DNA from: Clostridium_AF sediminicola
Lineage (GTDB): Bacteria; Bacillota; Clostridia; Clostridiales; Clostridiaceae
Reading direction: 5' to 3'
Length of the DNA stretch: 64,000 nt
Assembly (NCBI RefSeq): GCF_050402865.1
Contig: NZ_BAABMF010000003.1
Location: 372,001 to 436,000, forward strand
Shown here: one piece after another, positions 18,198 through 26,320 of the stretch
How the letters are laid out: every line of letters starts with the position of its first letter
How positions within the stretch are numbered: the stretch's first letter is position 1
Made by a program: the position numbers and the translations under genes
The notes under the pieces: generated by a model
Databases searched by the model: none
Seen by the model: the letters and a program-made list of their open reading frames with translations, nothing else
Told to the model about the DNA's origin: nothing

Positions 18198-19094
18198 ATG
18201 AAGAATTTATTTTCTAAAGATATTAAGAAAGGTGAGAAAAGAAATATTTCATTAATGTTAATGAAAAAAGTTTTTAGAGAAAACGAAAAAACCATAGCAT
18301 ACTTTGGAGATAAAACTGGAGATATAAAATGCGAAATAGTAGATGAAAAAGATGAATTAATAGTAGGTGATGTGCTCACCCTAGTAGGTATTTGGGATAG
18401 GATTTTTGTTGTTGAGACCTATAAAAAAATATTAGAATATGATGTAGAAGATTATCTACCCTGTATTGAAAGACCTCTAGTAGAAATTATGAATGAGATT
18501 GATTATATTACAAATAGAGAAATTAACAGTAAAGAATGTAAAACTCTAAATGACTATTTTTTTAAGAATCCAGATTTTTTAATGAAATTCAAAAAAGGTA
18601 TTGGTGGTGTAAGTCAGCATCATAACTATAGGGGTGGTTTGGCTGAGCATACATTAAATGTAATGTATTTATCAACAATTTTAGCGGATAGATATAAATC
18701 TAACAATAGAGAAATTGCAGTACTTGGTGCTAAGCTTCATGACATAGGTAAAATTGAAGAACTCTTTGTTGATGGCCCATTCTCTTATACTTTGCGTGGA
18801 GAAATTGAAGGACACATAGTTATCGCTGTTTCTATGGTTGAAGAAGCGTTTAAAGCTCAGCCAGATTTATATAGCGAAAATTTTATAGAAAGAATAAAAG
18901 GATGCATTATTCAACATCATGGAAAAATGGAGTATGGCTCTCCAAGAAATTTAAATATGGAAGAATCGTACATTGTTCATTATGCAGATTATATAGATGC
19001 TACAATGAATAAAATCACTCAAATAAAAAAAGATGTTCCTCAAGGAACTTGGTCAGAATATGATAGAAGAATTGGTACAAAACTCTATCTTTAA
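18198..19094 (+). CDS. YhaM-like 3'-5' exoribonuclease (OB-fold plus HD domain)
   Basis: A 298-residue protein with an N-terminal OB-fold (AYFGDKTGDIKCEIVDEKDE) and a C-terminal HD phosphohydrolase domain with the metal ligands in GLAEHTLNVMY, GAKLHDIGKIEEL and IIQHHGKMEYGSPR. This order and length fit YhaM/CbfI exoribonucleases, which trim RNA and single-stranded DNA 3' ends. I chose ATG 18198 (GGAGG 10 bases upstream) over ATG 18189, which is only one base from the Shine-Dalgarno. It is monocistronic and followed by a terminator. Confidence 0.78.
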   Translation: MKNLFSKDIKKGEKRNISLMLMKKVFRENEKTIAYFGDKTGDIKCEIVDEKDELIVGDVLTLVGIWDRIFVVETYKKILEYDVEDYLPCIERPLVEIMNEIDYITNREINSKECKTLNDYFFKNPDFLMKFKKGIGGVSQHHNYRGGLAEHTLNVMYLSTILADRYKSNNREIAVLGAKLHDIGKIEELFVDGPFSYTLRGEIEGHIVIAVSMVEEAFKAQPDLYSENFIERIKGCIIQHHGKMEYGSPRNLNMEESYIVHYADYIDATMNKITQIKKDVPQGTWSEYDRRIGTKLYL

Positions 19095-19127
19095 TTGGAT
19101 TTAGATTTAATAATCATTTATAAAATA

Positions 19128-19174
19128 ATAAGCAGATGTATGTCCGTCACAAACCTTACATAACCTCTGCTTAT
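19128..19174. terminator. Bidirectional terminator between yhaM-like and the rescue-factor gene
   Basis: Arms ATAAGCAGA (19128-19136) and TCTGCTTAT (19166-19174) pair perfectly around a long loop with a second small stem. T-rich tails follow on both strands. The flanking genes converge. Confidence 0.7.
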
Positions 19175-19212
19175 AGTTATTTTTATCCAATACCTTGTTT
19201 TTTAGAATTATT

Positions 19213-19389
19213 CTAATGCTCGTATGGCTTTTGATGCTTAGCTTTTCTAACATATGATCCCTTTCCTTTCTTTGCTTTATGAATACCTACTCCTCTTCCA
19301 ATTTCGTCAGTATCAAATTTTCGAGTATTGAGAGGGTCAACACTGACTGTAAAAGAAAAGCCTTTTTTGAATTTACTTTTTTTGCTCAT
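19213..19389 (-). CDS. Small basic protein, ArfA/BrfA-like ribosome-rescue factor candidate
   Basis: A 58-residue, very basic protein starting MSKKSKFKKGF, with AAGGAG 8 bases before the ATG. Its C-terminal part KKGKGSYVRKAKH is nearly the same as the KKGKGSYMRKGKH segment of Escherichia coli ArfA, the part that enters the empty mRNA channel, and it keeps a DPL motif upstream as ArfA does. ArfA and Bacillus BrfA recruit release factor 2 to ribosomes stalled on broken mRNA. An insertion of about 14 residues between DPLNTRKF and the KGKGSY motif, and a very short tail, set it apart. The assignment is from motif memory, not a search. It is monocistronic. Confidence 0.65.
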   Translation of the reverse strand: MSKKSKFKKGFSFTVSVDPLNTRKFDTDEIGRGVGIHKAKKGKGSYVRKAKHQKPYEH

Positions 19390-19517
19390 CAAAATCACTC
19401 CTTCATTTATTATTATATTTATTATAACATATATGATACATGTTATATCATTCCTTGGAACAACCTAGTTCAATTACCATGTTAGAGTTTTTATAGCAAT
19501 CAAATAATATTTTTTCA

Positions 19518-19569
19518 TTGACAAATCACATGAGAATAGTTATTATTTACTTATACCCCGCAAAGGTAT
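19518..19569 (+). promoter_or_regulatory. Promoter and operator-like repeat of the ccdA-tlpA operon
   Basis: TTGACA (19518-19523) and TATTAT (19541-19546) are separated by exactly 17 bases. At the predicted transcription start lies ATACC-N7-GGTAT (19553-19569, ATACCCCGCAAAGGTAT), which resembles operators of CsoR-family copper or persulfide repressors (TACCC-N5-GGGTA) with one mismatch. The identity of the regulator is inference; none is encoded nearby. Confidence 0.5.
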
Positions 19570-19656
19570 TTTCTTGTTGACTTTTAATTTATAGTAAATA
19601 ATTAATGTATAAATAAAGCGTCACAATAAATTCCCAACATATTAGGAGGAAAAACT

Positions 19657-20352
19657 ATGGGCTTAAACGATGTTTCATACTCAATTGCATTAGGAGCTGG
19701 CTTCCTATCATTTTTTTCACCATGTTTACTACCATTAATGCCTGTATATATAATGTATATTACTAATGTTAGTATCGAAAATGAACTTAAAAAGAAAAAA
19801 CTTCTAGCATTATCAAGAGCTTTAGGATTTGTTATTGGATTTACCTTGATTTTTATGATAATGGGAACTTCCGCTAGTTTCCTTGGAAAAATACTTATAA
19901 GAAATAAAATAGTTTTTACAAAAATCAGCGGCCTATTAATTATATTTTTTGGACTAAATATGTTAGGTGTAATTAAATTGAAGTTTTTAAACATGGAAAA
20001 ACGTTTCAAAGTAAACGAAAGAATCAATAATTGGTTTGGTTCAATTATTATGGGTATGGCATTTGCAGCTGGTTGGTCACCTTGTTTTGGACCAGTTTTA
20101 GCATCTATTTTAGTTTATGCGGGTGCTACTGCTACATTATCAAAAGGAATTTCATTATTGTTAATGTACTCTATTGGTATGGCTATTCCATTTATACTTA
20201 CAGCAGTATTTATTAATTCATTCAGTATAATAATTTCTAAATCAGGCAAGTATACATCATATATTCATAAAATCAGTGGGGTTATAATGATACTTTTTGG
20301 AATATTAGTATTTTTTGATAAAATTGTAAATATTAGTAGATTACTTATTTAA
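19657..20352 (+). CDS. ccdA: CcdA/DsbD-type transmembrane thiol-electron transporter
   Basis: A 231-residue membrane protein with six predicted helices. The paired single cysteines in FFSPCLLPLMPVY (helix 1) and GWSPCFGPVL (helix 4) are the redox pair that moves electrons from cytoplasmic thioredoxin across the membrane. TTAGGAGG precedes the ATG. The next gene, 31 bases on, is a secreted thioredoxin-like lipoprotein, its obvious electron acceptor. In anaerobes such pairs serve general extracellular thiol reduction as well as cytochrome c maturation; no cytochrome genes are seen here. Confidence 0.93.
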   Translation: MGLNDVSYSIALGAGFLSFFSPCLLPLMPVYIMYITNVSIENELKKKKLLALSRALGFVIGFTLIFMIMGTSASFLGKILIRNKIVFTKISGLLIIFFGLNMLGVIKLKFLNMEKRFKVNERINNWFGSIIMGMAFAAGWSPCFGPVLASILVYAGATATLSKGISLLLMYSIGMAIPFILTAVFINSFSIIISKSGKYTSYIHKISGVIMILFGILVFFDKIVNISRLLI

Positions 20353-20383
20353 ATATTTAAACTTAATTAGGAGGTATGCAAAA

Positions 20384-20968
20384 ATGAATAAAAAAAAATC
20401 TAGTCTATTACCAATTTTAATTATTTTATTAACTTTAGTTACCTTTACAACAAGTTGCTCCTCTTCTGGCAATAATACTATCCAGAACAGTAAAAAAACT
20501 AATAACTCTACTGAAGAAGTAAAAGTACAAATAGATTCTAGTGTAGAACTTAAAGTTGGAGAGGAAGCTCCAAACTTTACTCTTGAGAATTTATCTGGAA
20601 AAGCTACATCTTTAAAAGATTATAGAGGAAAGATAGTACTTATAAATTTCTGGGCAACTTGGTGTAAATATTGCGATAAAGAAATGCCTGATTTAGAAAA
20701 ATTCAACAATGAGAATGATGATTTAATTGTACTTGCAGTAGATGTAAAGGAAAGTAAAAATACCGTTGAGAAATACATAAAAAAAGGTGGGTATACTTTC
20801 CCAGTACTTCTTGATAAAGATGCAAAGTTAGCAAGTACTTACCTTGTATCAGCTTACCCTACGTCTTACTTTGTTGATGAGGAAGGTATTTTATTGGGTT
20901 CTATCCAAGGAATGATGACTTATGAAAAAATGAATGAAGTATTAACCGTTATAAGAAATAATCAATAA
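20384..20968 (+). CDS. TlpA/ResA-like thiol-disulfide oxidoreductase lipoprotein
   Basis: A 194-residue lipoprotein. The signal peptide ends at a lipobox with Cys25, followed by a Ser/Asn/Lys linker and an AhpC/TSA-Redoxin fold starting at GEEAPNFTLENLSGK. The active site is WATWCKYC (Cys94, Cys97) and the cis-Pro loop is VSAYPTSYFVD. It should reduce disulfides outside the membrane using electrons from the CcdA-like protein encoded just upstream. GGAGG is 9 bases from the ATG. Confidence 0.94.
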   Translation: MNKKKSSLLPILIILLTLVTFTTSCSSSGNNTIQNSKKTNNSTEEVKVQIDSSVELKVGEEAPNFTLENLSGKATSLKDYRGKIVLINFWATWCKYCDKEMPDLEKFNNENDDLIVLAVDVKESKNTVEKYIKKGGYTFPVLLDKDAKLASTYLVSAYPTSYFVDEEGILLGSIQGMMTYEKMNEVLTVIRNNQ

Positions 20969-21102
20969 AATGAAATATGACAATAACACTTATTTTTGTT
21001 AACAATTTAGAAACATTTTTAACACATAGATGTCACACTACAGTATTATAATTCAATTAACAATTAAAATTCTATCCCCCTAAAATTAGAATTTATAAAA
21101 GA

Positions 21103-21126
21103 ACCAGTACTAAATAGAGTGCTGGT
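21103..21126. terminator. Bidirectional terminator between tlpA-like and the MocR gene
   Basis: Arms ACCAGTAC (21103-21110) and GTGCTGGT (21119-21126) form an 8-bp stem with one wobble, with T-rich runs on both strands. The flanking genes converge. Confidence 0.75.
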
Positions 21127-21143
21127 TTATTGTTTATTAACAC

Positions 21144-22601
21144 TTATTCTTCGTGTATACACTTACCTATAATTTTTATTCCTCTTTCAATCTCTTCTAT
21201 AGTTAATCTTGAAAATCCAAGCCTTAAGGTATCCCATCCAGCTTTTTTATTATCTAGTGAGTCTGTGTAAAAAATATCTCCCGGTGTAAAAATCACTCCT
21301 TTATTCATACACTTAGCTAATAATTCTCGTGAAGAAATACCTTTTAGTTTAATAAAAATATAAAGGCCTCCATCTCCAGTTATACATTTGTATGGAATAT
21401 GTTCTTTCACTAACTTCATGATAAGTTTATATTTCTCACTATAAATATTCCTAATTTTCTTTACATATTTTTCAAAGTTGCCGTTTTCGAGATAATCATA
21501 AAGTATAGCTTGATCTAAAGATGATGTATGGATATTTCTACTTCTTTTCACACTTTCCATAATATTTATTAGTTCTTTATCAGCTAAAATCCACCCTATT
21601 CTAATTCCTGGAAATAAAATTTTTGATAAACTTCCAATGTATATAACAGAATTATCTTTATCACTAATAGCTGCTAAAGGTGCGATATGATCACTTTTCA
21701 TTTGTAATTCTTCATTGAAACCATCTTCAATTATTGGTATATTATTCTGTTTTAGTATTTTATAAAGTTTTTTTCTCTTATCATACGGCATTACTTGACC
21801 TGTAGGATTATGATAGGAGGGTATAAAAAAACTAGCTTTGATATCATTACTATTTATTTTTTGTTCTAAATCGCTAATATCTAGCCCATCAGGTATCGAA
21901 TCAATACCTAAAGTATTTAATTTATGCAATTTCATAATTTTTAATGCTGTATTATGAGTAGGATTTTCACATAAAATTTTATCCCCTTCTTTTAAAATTG
22001 TAGTTAATACCATATCAAATCCTTCAGTAAAACCATTAGTAATAAGTATACTTTTATCTGCTGTATTAACTCCTTTAGATTTCATATATCTTAGCAAGAA
22101 ATCTATAAGTTTTTTATATCCTTGAGCATATCCGTAATTAAGCAGTTTACCTCTTTCCAAAGATACTACATTAGAAAAAGATTTTTTTAGTTCTTCTATA
22201 TCGAACAACGTTTCGTCCGGAGCAATAGTCTTAAAAGATATCATCCCTTTTTTATATATCGATTCATTTTTCATAATATCAAGCTTTTCTGCCATTTCAG
22301 CATAATCTGTTAATTTTGTTTTCCAAGATATTTCCCATAAAGATGCTTTTTCATTACCTTTGTTTACTACATTAACATAGGAGCCTTTTCCTTTAATCGT
22401 GTATATTAATCCTTCATCCTCCAATAATTCATAAGCAGACATAACACAATTTCTACTTACACATAAAATTTTAGAGAGTTCCCTTGTGGATGGAAGTTTA
22501 CTATTTACTACAAGCATATTGCTAATTATCATGTTTTTAATTTGAGTATAAATTTGCAAATATTTTTTTTCTTTATTATTTATTTTTAAATTAAATATCA
22601 T
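21144..22601 (-). CDS. MocR/GabR-type PLP-dependent transcriptional regulator (DdlR-like)
   Basis: A 485-residue fusion of an N-terminal GntR winged helix (IYTQIKNMIISNMLVVNSKL, PSTRELSKILCVSRNCVMSA) and a C-terminal fold-type I aminotransferase-like domain with the PLP lysine in GSLSKILFPGIRIGW and the loop PSYHNPTGQVMP. ATG 22601 has GAGG 7 bases upstream; a TTG further out does not. It lies 23 bases downstream of a D-Ala-D-Ala ligase gene in the same orientation. A MocR-type activator of ddl (DdlR) is known from Brevibacillus, so control of ddl is the likely role. Confidence 0.88.
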   Translation of the reverse strand: MIFNLKINNKEKKYLQIYTQIKNMIISNMLVVNSKLPSTRELSKILCVSRNCVMSAYELLEDEGLIYTIKGKGSYVNVVNKGNEKASLWEISWKTKLTDYAEMAEKLDIMKNESIYKKGMISFKTIAPDETLFDIEELKKSFSNVVSLERGKLLNYGYAQGYKKLIDFLLRYMKSKGVNTADKSILITNGFTEGFDMVLTTILKEGDKILCENPTHNTALKIMKLHKLNTLGIDSIPDGLDISDLEQKINSNDIKASFFIPSYHNPTGQVMPYDKRKKLYKILKQNNIPIIEDGFNEELQMKSDHIAPLAAISDKDNSVIYIGSLSKILFPGIRIGWILADKELINIMESVKRSRNIHTSSLDQAILYDYLENGNFEKYVKKIRNIYSEKYKLIMKLVKEHIPYKCITGDGGLYIFIKLKGISSRELLAKCMNKGVIFTPGDIFYTDSLDNKKAGWDTLRLGFSRLTIEEIERGIKIIGKCIHEE

Positions 22602-22624
22602 ACGGTACCTCAATTTCTAAAATT

Positions 22625-23554
22625 TTATCTATTTATCTGTAAAGAGTATTCTATGATCTTATCCAATAATTGTTGAAAATCGAGACCAGCTGCTTTTGCA
22701 CTTTTAGGTATTAGACTGTTTTGCGTCAAACCAGGTAATGTGTTGATTTCTAGCACATTAACCTCTTCCTCACAAATTATCATATCAATTCTTGCATATA
22801 CATGCAAATCAAATTGTTCCCATAGAGTTTTTGATATATTTTTAACCTTATTATTTAAATCATTTGGTAATTCAATAATTTTTTCTTCTGCACCATCATT
22901 ATCATATTTAGATTCATAATTAAAAAAATTAGCTTTAGGCTTAATTTCAATTATCGGTAGCATTTCCCCATTTAACATGCTGACTGTAATTTCTTCACCA
23001 TTAATAAACTCTTCAACAATGACATCTTTATCGTATTCAAATGCTAAAGAAATATAATTCAATAATTCTTTTTTATTTTTACCAATAAAAATTCCTATAC
23101 TAGACCCACCCTTATTGGGCTTTATTACAACTGGATACCTAAGTCCTACTAACCCATTATCTTTTATAAAAGAATCTTTGTTTTTATAAGATTTAAAATT
23201 TTCCAAGCTAATATTTATCCATTTTGGAGTTTTTATTCCACTATACCTAAATAATTTTTTACTCATGATTTTATTCATACATAAAGCACTTGAAAGAACC
23301 CCACATCCTGTATATGGTACATTCATTGTTTCTAAAATAGCTTGTATTCTTCCATCCTCTCCAAATTCCCCATGCAAAGCAATAAATGCAAAACTCAAAT
23401 CTCTTACCTGATCAATTAATTGAAACCTAGTATTTATCGGAATAGGTAAAACCTCATATTTACTCTTATCTAAATTCTTTATAATTTCTTCCCCAGTCAT
23501 TAAAGAAATATCTCTTTCGGTAGAATCTCCTCCCATAATAACCCCTATTTGCAT
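22625..23554 (-). CDS. ddl: D-alanine--D-alanine ligase
   Basis: A 309-residue ATP-grasp ligase that joins two D-alanines for peptidoglycan. The N-terminal GVIMGGDSTERDISLMTGEE carries the family Glu, HGEFGEDGRIQAILE and PYTGCGVLSSALCMNK follow, the ATP-binding lysine is in YPVVIKPNKGGSSIGIF, and metal ligands lie in VLEINTLPGLTQNSLIPKSA. The length is normal. AGGAGG is 6 bases from the ATG. It is the first gene of a two-gene unit with the MocR regulator. Confidence 0.95.
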   Translation of the reverse strand: MQIGVIMGGDSTERDISLMTGEEIIKNLDKSKYEVLPIPINTRFQLIDQVRDLSFAFIALHGEFGEDGRIQAILETMNVPYTGCGVLSSALCMNKIMSKKLFRYSGIKTPKWINISLENFKSYKNKDSFIKDNGLVGLRYPVVIKPNKGGSSIGIFIGKNKKELLNYISLAFEYDKDVIVEEFINGEEITVSMLNGEMLPIIEIKPKANFFNYESKYDNDGAEEKIIELPNDLNNKVKNISKTLWEQFDLHVYARIDMIICEEEVNVLEINTLPGLTQNSLIPKSAKAAGLDFQQLLDKIIEYSLQINR

Positions 23555-23627
23555 AAGAACCTCCTTTTTTGTTTAAAACACAATACTTTTTTATTACATT
23601 CTATGCTTCAACGTCCATAAAATAAAG

Positions 23628-23662
23628 AACCACCTAAGGGCAATTTTATTGCTTAGGTGGTT
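23628..23662 (-). terminator. Terminator overlapping the last codons of the acetyltransferase gene
   Basis: Arms AACCACCTAAG (23628-23638) and CTTAGGTGGTT (23652-23662) form an 11-bp stem. The upstream arm on the minus strand encodes the final Gln-Pro-Pro-Lys-Gln. A T-rich run follows. Confidence 0.85.
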
Positions 23663-24104
23663 GCTTTTTATATAACATTTTTATATGAGGTATTTCATCT
23701 TCTAAATATACTTCTGAAATTGTTTTAAATCCTAGCCTATTATAAAAACCTTCAGCATATTTTTGAGCTGATATTTTTACTTCAGTTTCATCAAGTTCAG
23801 TTTCAATATATATTAAAGCTCTCTTCATCAAATCATATCCAAGATTTTCACCTCGATGATCTTTTCTTACTAATATTCTCCCCATAGACAGTTCTTTGTA
23901 AGCAATTCCTCTTGGTAGAATACGAGCATAAGCTATAATTTCTCCCTTATCCTCACAATAGATGTGATACCCTTCTAAATCTTTATCATCACATTCTGAA
24001 TAAGGACAATCTTGTTCAACCACAAAAATATTAATTCTTTCTTTAAGTACGTTATAAAGCTCTATAGTAGTTAATTCATTGAATTTTTTGATTTTCCAGT
24101 TCAT
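23646..24104 (-). CDS. GNAT N-acetyltransferase, ElaA-like
   Basis: A 152-residue acetyltransferase. The N-terminal MNWKIKKFNELTTIELYNVL and the sequence RINIFVVEQDCPYSECDDKD are characteristic of the ElaA group, and the acetyl-CoA-binding motif A is LVRKDHRGENLGYDLMKRAL. ATG 24104 is chosen because AGGGAG lies 6 bases upstream and the family starts MNWK; a GTG at 24137 would overlap the preceding gene. The substrate is unknown. It is the last gene of the signalling operon, 25 bases after the HD-GYP gene, although this may be chance. Confidence 0.88.
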   Translation of the reverse strand: MNWKIKKFNELTTIELYNVLKERINIFVVEQDCPYSECDDKDLEGYHIYCEDKGEIIAYARILPRGIAYKELSMGRILVRKDHRGENLGYDLMKRALIYIETELDETEVKISAQKYAEGFYNRLGFKTISEVYLEDEIPHIKMLYKKQPPKQ

Positions 24105-24129
24105 CGTTATCTCCCTTGAAAAATTAATT

Positions 24130-25626
24130 TTAATCACCTAATTCTTCATAAATATATTTAAAGTCTAAATGTGCTTTCTTGAATGTTTCTAGCACATTAG
24201 GATCAAAGTGCTCCGGATTAACTCTACCATCGCCTTTAGTTATGATTTGGTAAGCTTTTTCATGAGAAAAAGGTGGTTTATAACTCCGTTCACTTCTCAA
24301 TGCATCATATATATCCGCCAAAAAAACTATACGAGCAGCTATAGGAATTTCTTCACCTTTTTTTCCATCAGGGTACCCAGTTCCATCATATCTCTCATGA
24401 TGACTTCTAGCAATTTCAGCTGACATTTTTAGGTATTCTGAATCTCCAACTATCTTCTCACCAAATACTGTATGCATTTTTATTTTTTCAAATTCTTCTT
24501 TTGAAAGCTTTCCTGGTTTTGTTAATATCTCTTTTTCCACATAAATTTTACCTACATCATGCATTTGTGATGAATTATAAATATGTTTTACAAATTCTTT
24601 ATTCATACCCAATCCTTCAGCTATCCGTTTTGCAAAAGTATTAACTCGTTTAATATGTTGCCCAGTTATATCATCATTAACTTCTGCTGCTCTAGCTAAA
24701 GCATTTGTTGTGTACTCAAATGCTCCCTCAAGTTCATTCATTTGAGATTTAATACTTTCTAACAAATCAAAATTAATTGCTAATGCCTTTATAATTCCTA
24801 TGTCATAATTTGAAACAGGATTATCATAGTTCATACCGATAAGAATAATTTTCCCAATTGTAAATCCTGTAAAATTTTTTATTTCTGAAATATTTCTTTT
24901 TATAGCATTTGGAAAATTTCTATCATTGATACTTATATCCGATAATTCATTTATGTTATAATTTCTACTAAAACCATTGCTTCCATAAATATCGAAGTTA
25001 AAAAAATCATTTTTATCTATTTTGAAACATAGTTTTTCTGTATATTCACCATTACTCATTTGAAATTTAATTGTGTCATAGCCATTATTTTGAGCAGTTA
25101 ATACCCATATAATTTCAGGTTTATTATTTAAAAATAGGTTATTAGCAAAAACTAAATCCAAAGATTTTTTAATCATTTTGTTAGTATCATCTTCCTCATA
25201 AACATAATCCTTAAAAAATGATTTGAATTCTCCATTAATTAGATCTATAGCATTGTAACTTTCCATTACATTATCATATTTACTCTTAAATATACTTGAC
25301 TGCTTAAGTAAAGCTACTAGTGTACCTTCAAGTTCGTTTATATGTACAACTATTTCGTGTTTCAATAAGTCGTTAATATCATTAAATCTATCATATATGT
25401 ATATCACTGGCAAATAATCAATAGACACAGTAGACTGTATCATTTCTAAAGTACTATCTTCATAACTATCTAAATCTACAATTAACGCTCTTGGACTTCT
25501 TTTATATAATTCCATCATTAGACTATTCTTATCAATAGAATAAACCTGATATCTATTAAATGTATATTCTCTTATTTTTGATTCTCTCTTATTATTTAGA
25601 GTCATCAAAAATATACAATCGCTCAT
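24130..25626 (-). CDS. HD-GYP domain protein, probable cyclic-di-GMP phosphodiesterase
   Basis: A 498-residue protein. The N-terminal about 110 residues look like a degenerate receiver domain (ALIVDLDSYEDSTLEMIQ) lacking the acidic pair after strand 1 and the conserved lysine. A middle region (about 130-290) may be a GAF-like sensor. The C-terminal HD-GYP domain has His356-Asp357 in QMHDVGKIYV and the full signature HHERYDGTGYP near 409-419, so it should be active against cyclic di-GMP. It is preceded by GGAGG and follows the REC-STAS gene by 34 bases. Confidence 0.9.
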   Translation of the reverse strand: MSDCIFLMTLNNKRESKIREYTFNRYQVYSIDKNSLMMELYKRSPRALIVDLDSYEDSTLEMIQSTVSIDYLPVIYIYDRFNDINDLLKHEIVVHINELEGTLVALLKQSSIFKSKYDNVMESYNAIDLINGEFKSFFKDYVYEEDDTNKMIKKSLDLVFANNLFLNNKPEIIWVLTAQNNGYDTIKFQMSNGEYTEKLCFKIDKNDFFNFDIYGSNGFSRNYNINELSDISINDRNFPNAIKRNISEIKNFTGFTIGKIILIGMNYDNPVSNYDIGIIKALAINFDLLESIKSQMNELEGAFEYTTNALARAAEVNDDITGQHIKRVNTFAKRIAEGLGMNKEFVKHIYNSSQMHDVGKIYVEKEILTKPGKLSKEEFEKIKMHTVFGEKIVGDSEYLKMSAEIARSHHERYDGTGYPDGKKGEEIPIAARIVFLADIYDALRSERSYKPPFSHEKAYQIITKGDGRVNPEHFDPNVLETFKKAHLDFKYIYEELGD

Positions 25627-25660
25627 TTATGGATCCTCCTGCTCTATTAAATTAGTATGA

Positions 25661-26320
25661 TTATATCTGTGATATTTCCACAAATCCGCCAGCTTCTAAA
25701 ATGCTATTGCTCAATTCATTAATATTATCCATAATATCTTTAGGTATTTCATTAGCTTTTTCAAAGTCAAAAGTTACATAAAGAGGTTTAATAAACAATA
25801 ATCCTTTAATCGCTAAATGTAGCTGGTTTAAATTCTTATTATTTAAATATTCATTGAATTTTACTATAAATTTTCCATTTATATTTTCAATTACAAATCC
25901 GTTCTTTGTTTCTAAAGATTCCTCTTTTTTATTTAATTTTATTTCATCAACAAACATACTATCATCAAGAACTTCATTAATAACACCCAATAACTTGCTT
26001 GGTTCTATAGGCTTTGTAACATAATGCTTTGCTCCATTATTTAAAGCTTGAAATACCATTTGTTTTTGATTAAGTGCACTAATTATTACTATCATGGCAT
26101 TTTTGTCATTGTTTATAATCTTCTTAACAGCCTCTACACCATTCATTTTCGGCATTGTAATATCCATAGTAATCAAATCTGGTTTTAACTCTTGATGTAA
26201 TGCCAAAGCTTGTACCCCATCCTTTGCTTCGCCCACAACATCATGACCATTCTTTGTAAAAATTGAGTATAAATTTTTTCTCATTACAGTAGAATCATCT
26301 ACTATCAATATTTTAGCCAT
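25661..26320 (-). CDS. CheY-like response regulator with a C-terminal STAS-like domain
   Basis: A 219-residue protein. The receiver domain (1-125) has the acidic pair Asp8-Asp9, phosphoacceptor Asp53 in LITMDITMPKMNG and Lys103 in VTKPIEPSK. A linker leads to about 75 residues (VIENINGKFIVKFNEYLNN, LHLAIKGLLFIKPLYVTFDF, SILEAGGFVEISQI) with the strand-helix rhythm of a STAS domain; this second assignment is tentative. There is no DNA-binding domain, so output is probably protein-protein. Its ribosome-binding site is made of the last codons of the kinase gene, which ends one base away. Confidence 0.87.
   Translation of the reverse strand: MAKILIVDDSTVMRKNLYSIFTKNGHDVVGEAKDGVQALALHQELKPDLITMDITMPKMNGVEAVKKIINNDKNAMIVIISALNQKQMVFQALNNGAKHYVTKPIEPSKLLGVINEVLDDSMFVDEIKLNKKEESLETKNGFVIENINGKFIVKFNEYLNNKNLNQLHLAIKGLLFIKPLYVTFDFEKANEIPKDIMDNINELSNSILEAGGFVEISQI

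Noticed and set aside
19213..19389. Non-stop mRNA control of the ArfA-like gene, as in Escherichia coli arfA
   Set aside because: No terminator-type hairpin with a T run lies inside the reading frame; a small bulged stem near the end is not convincing.
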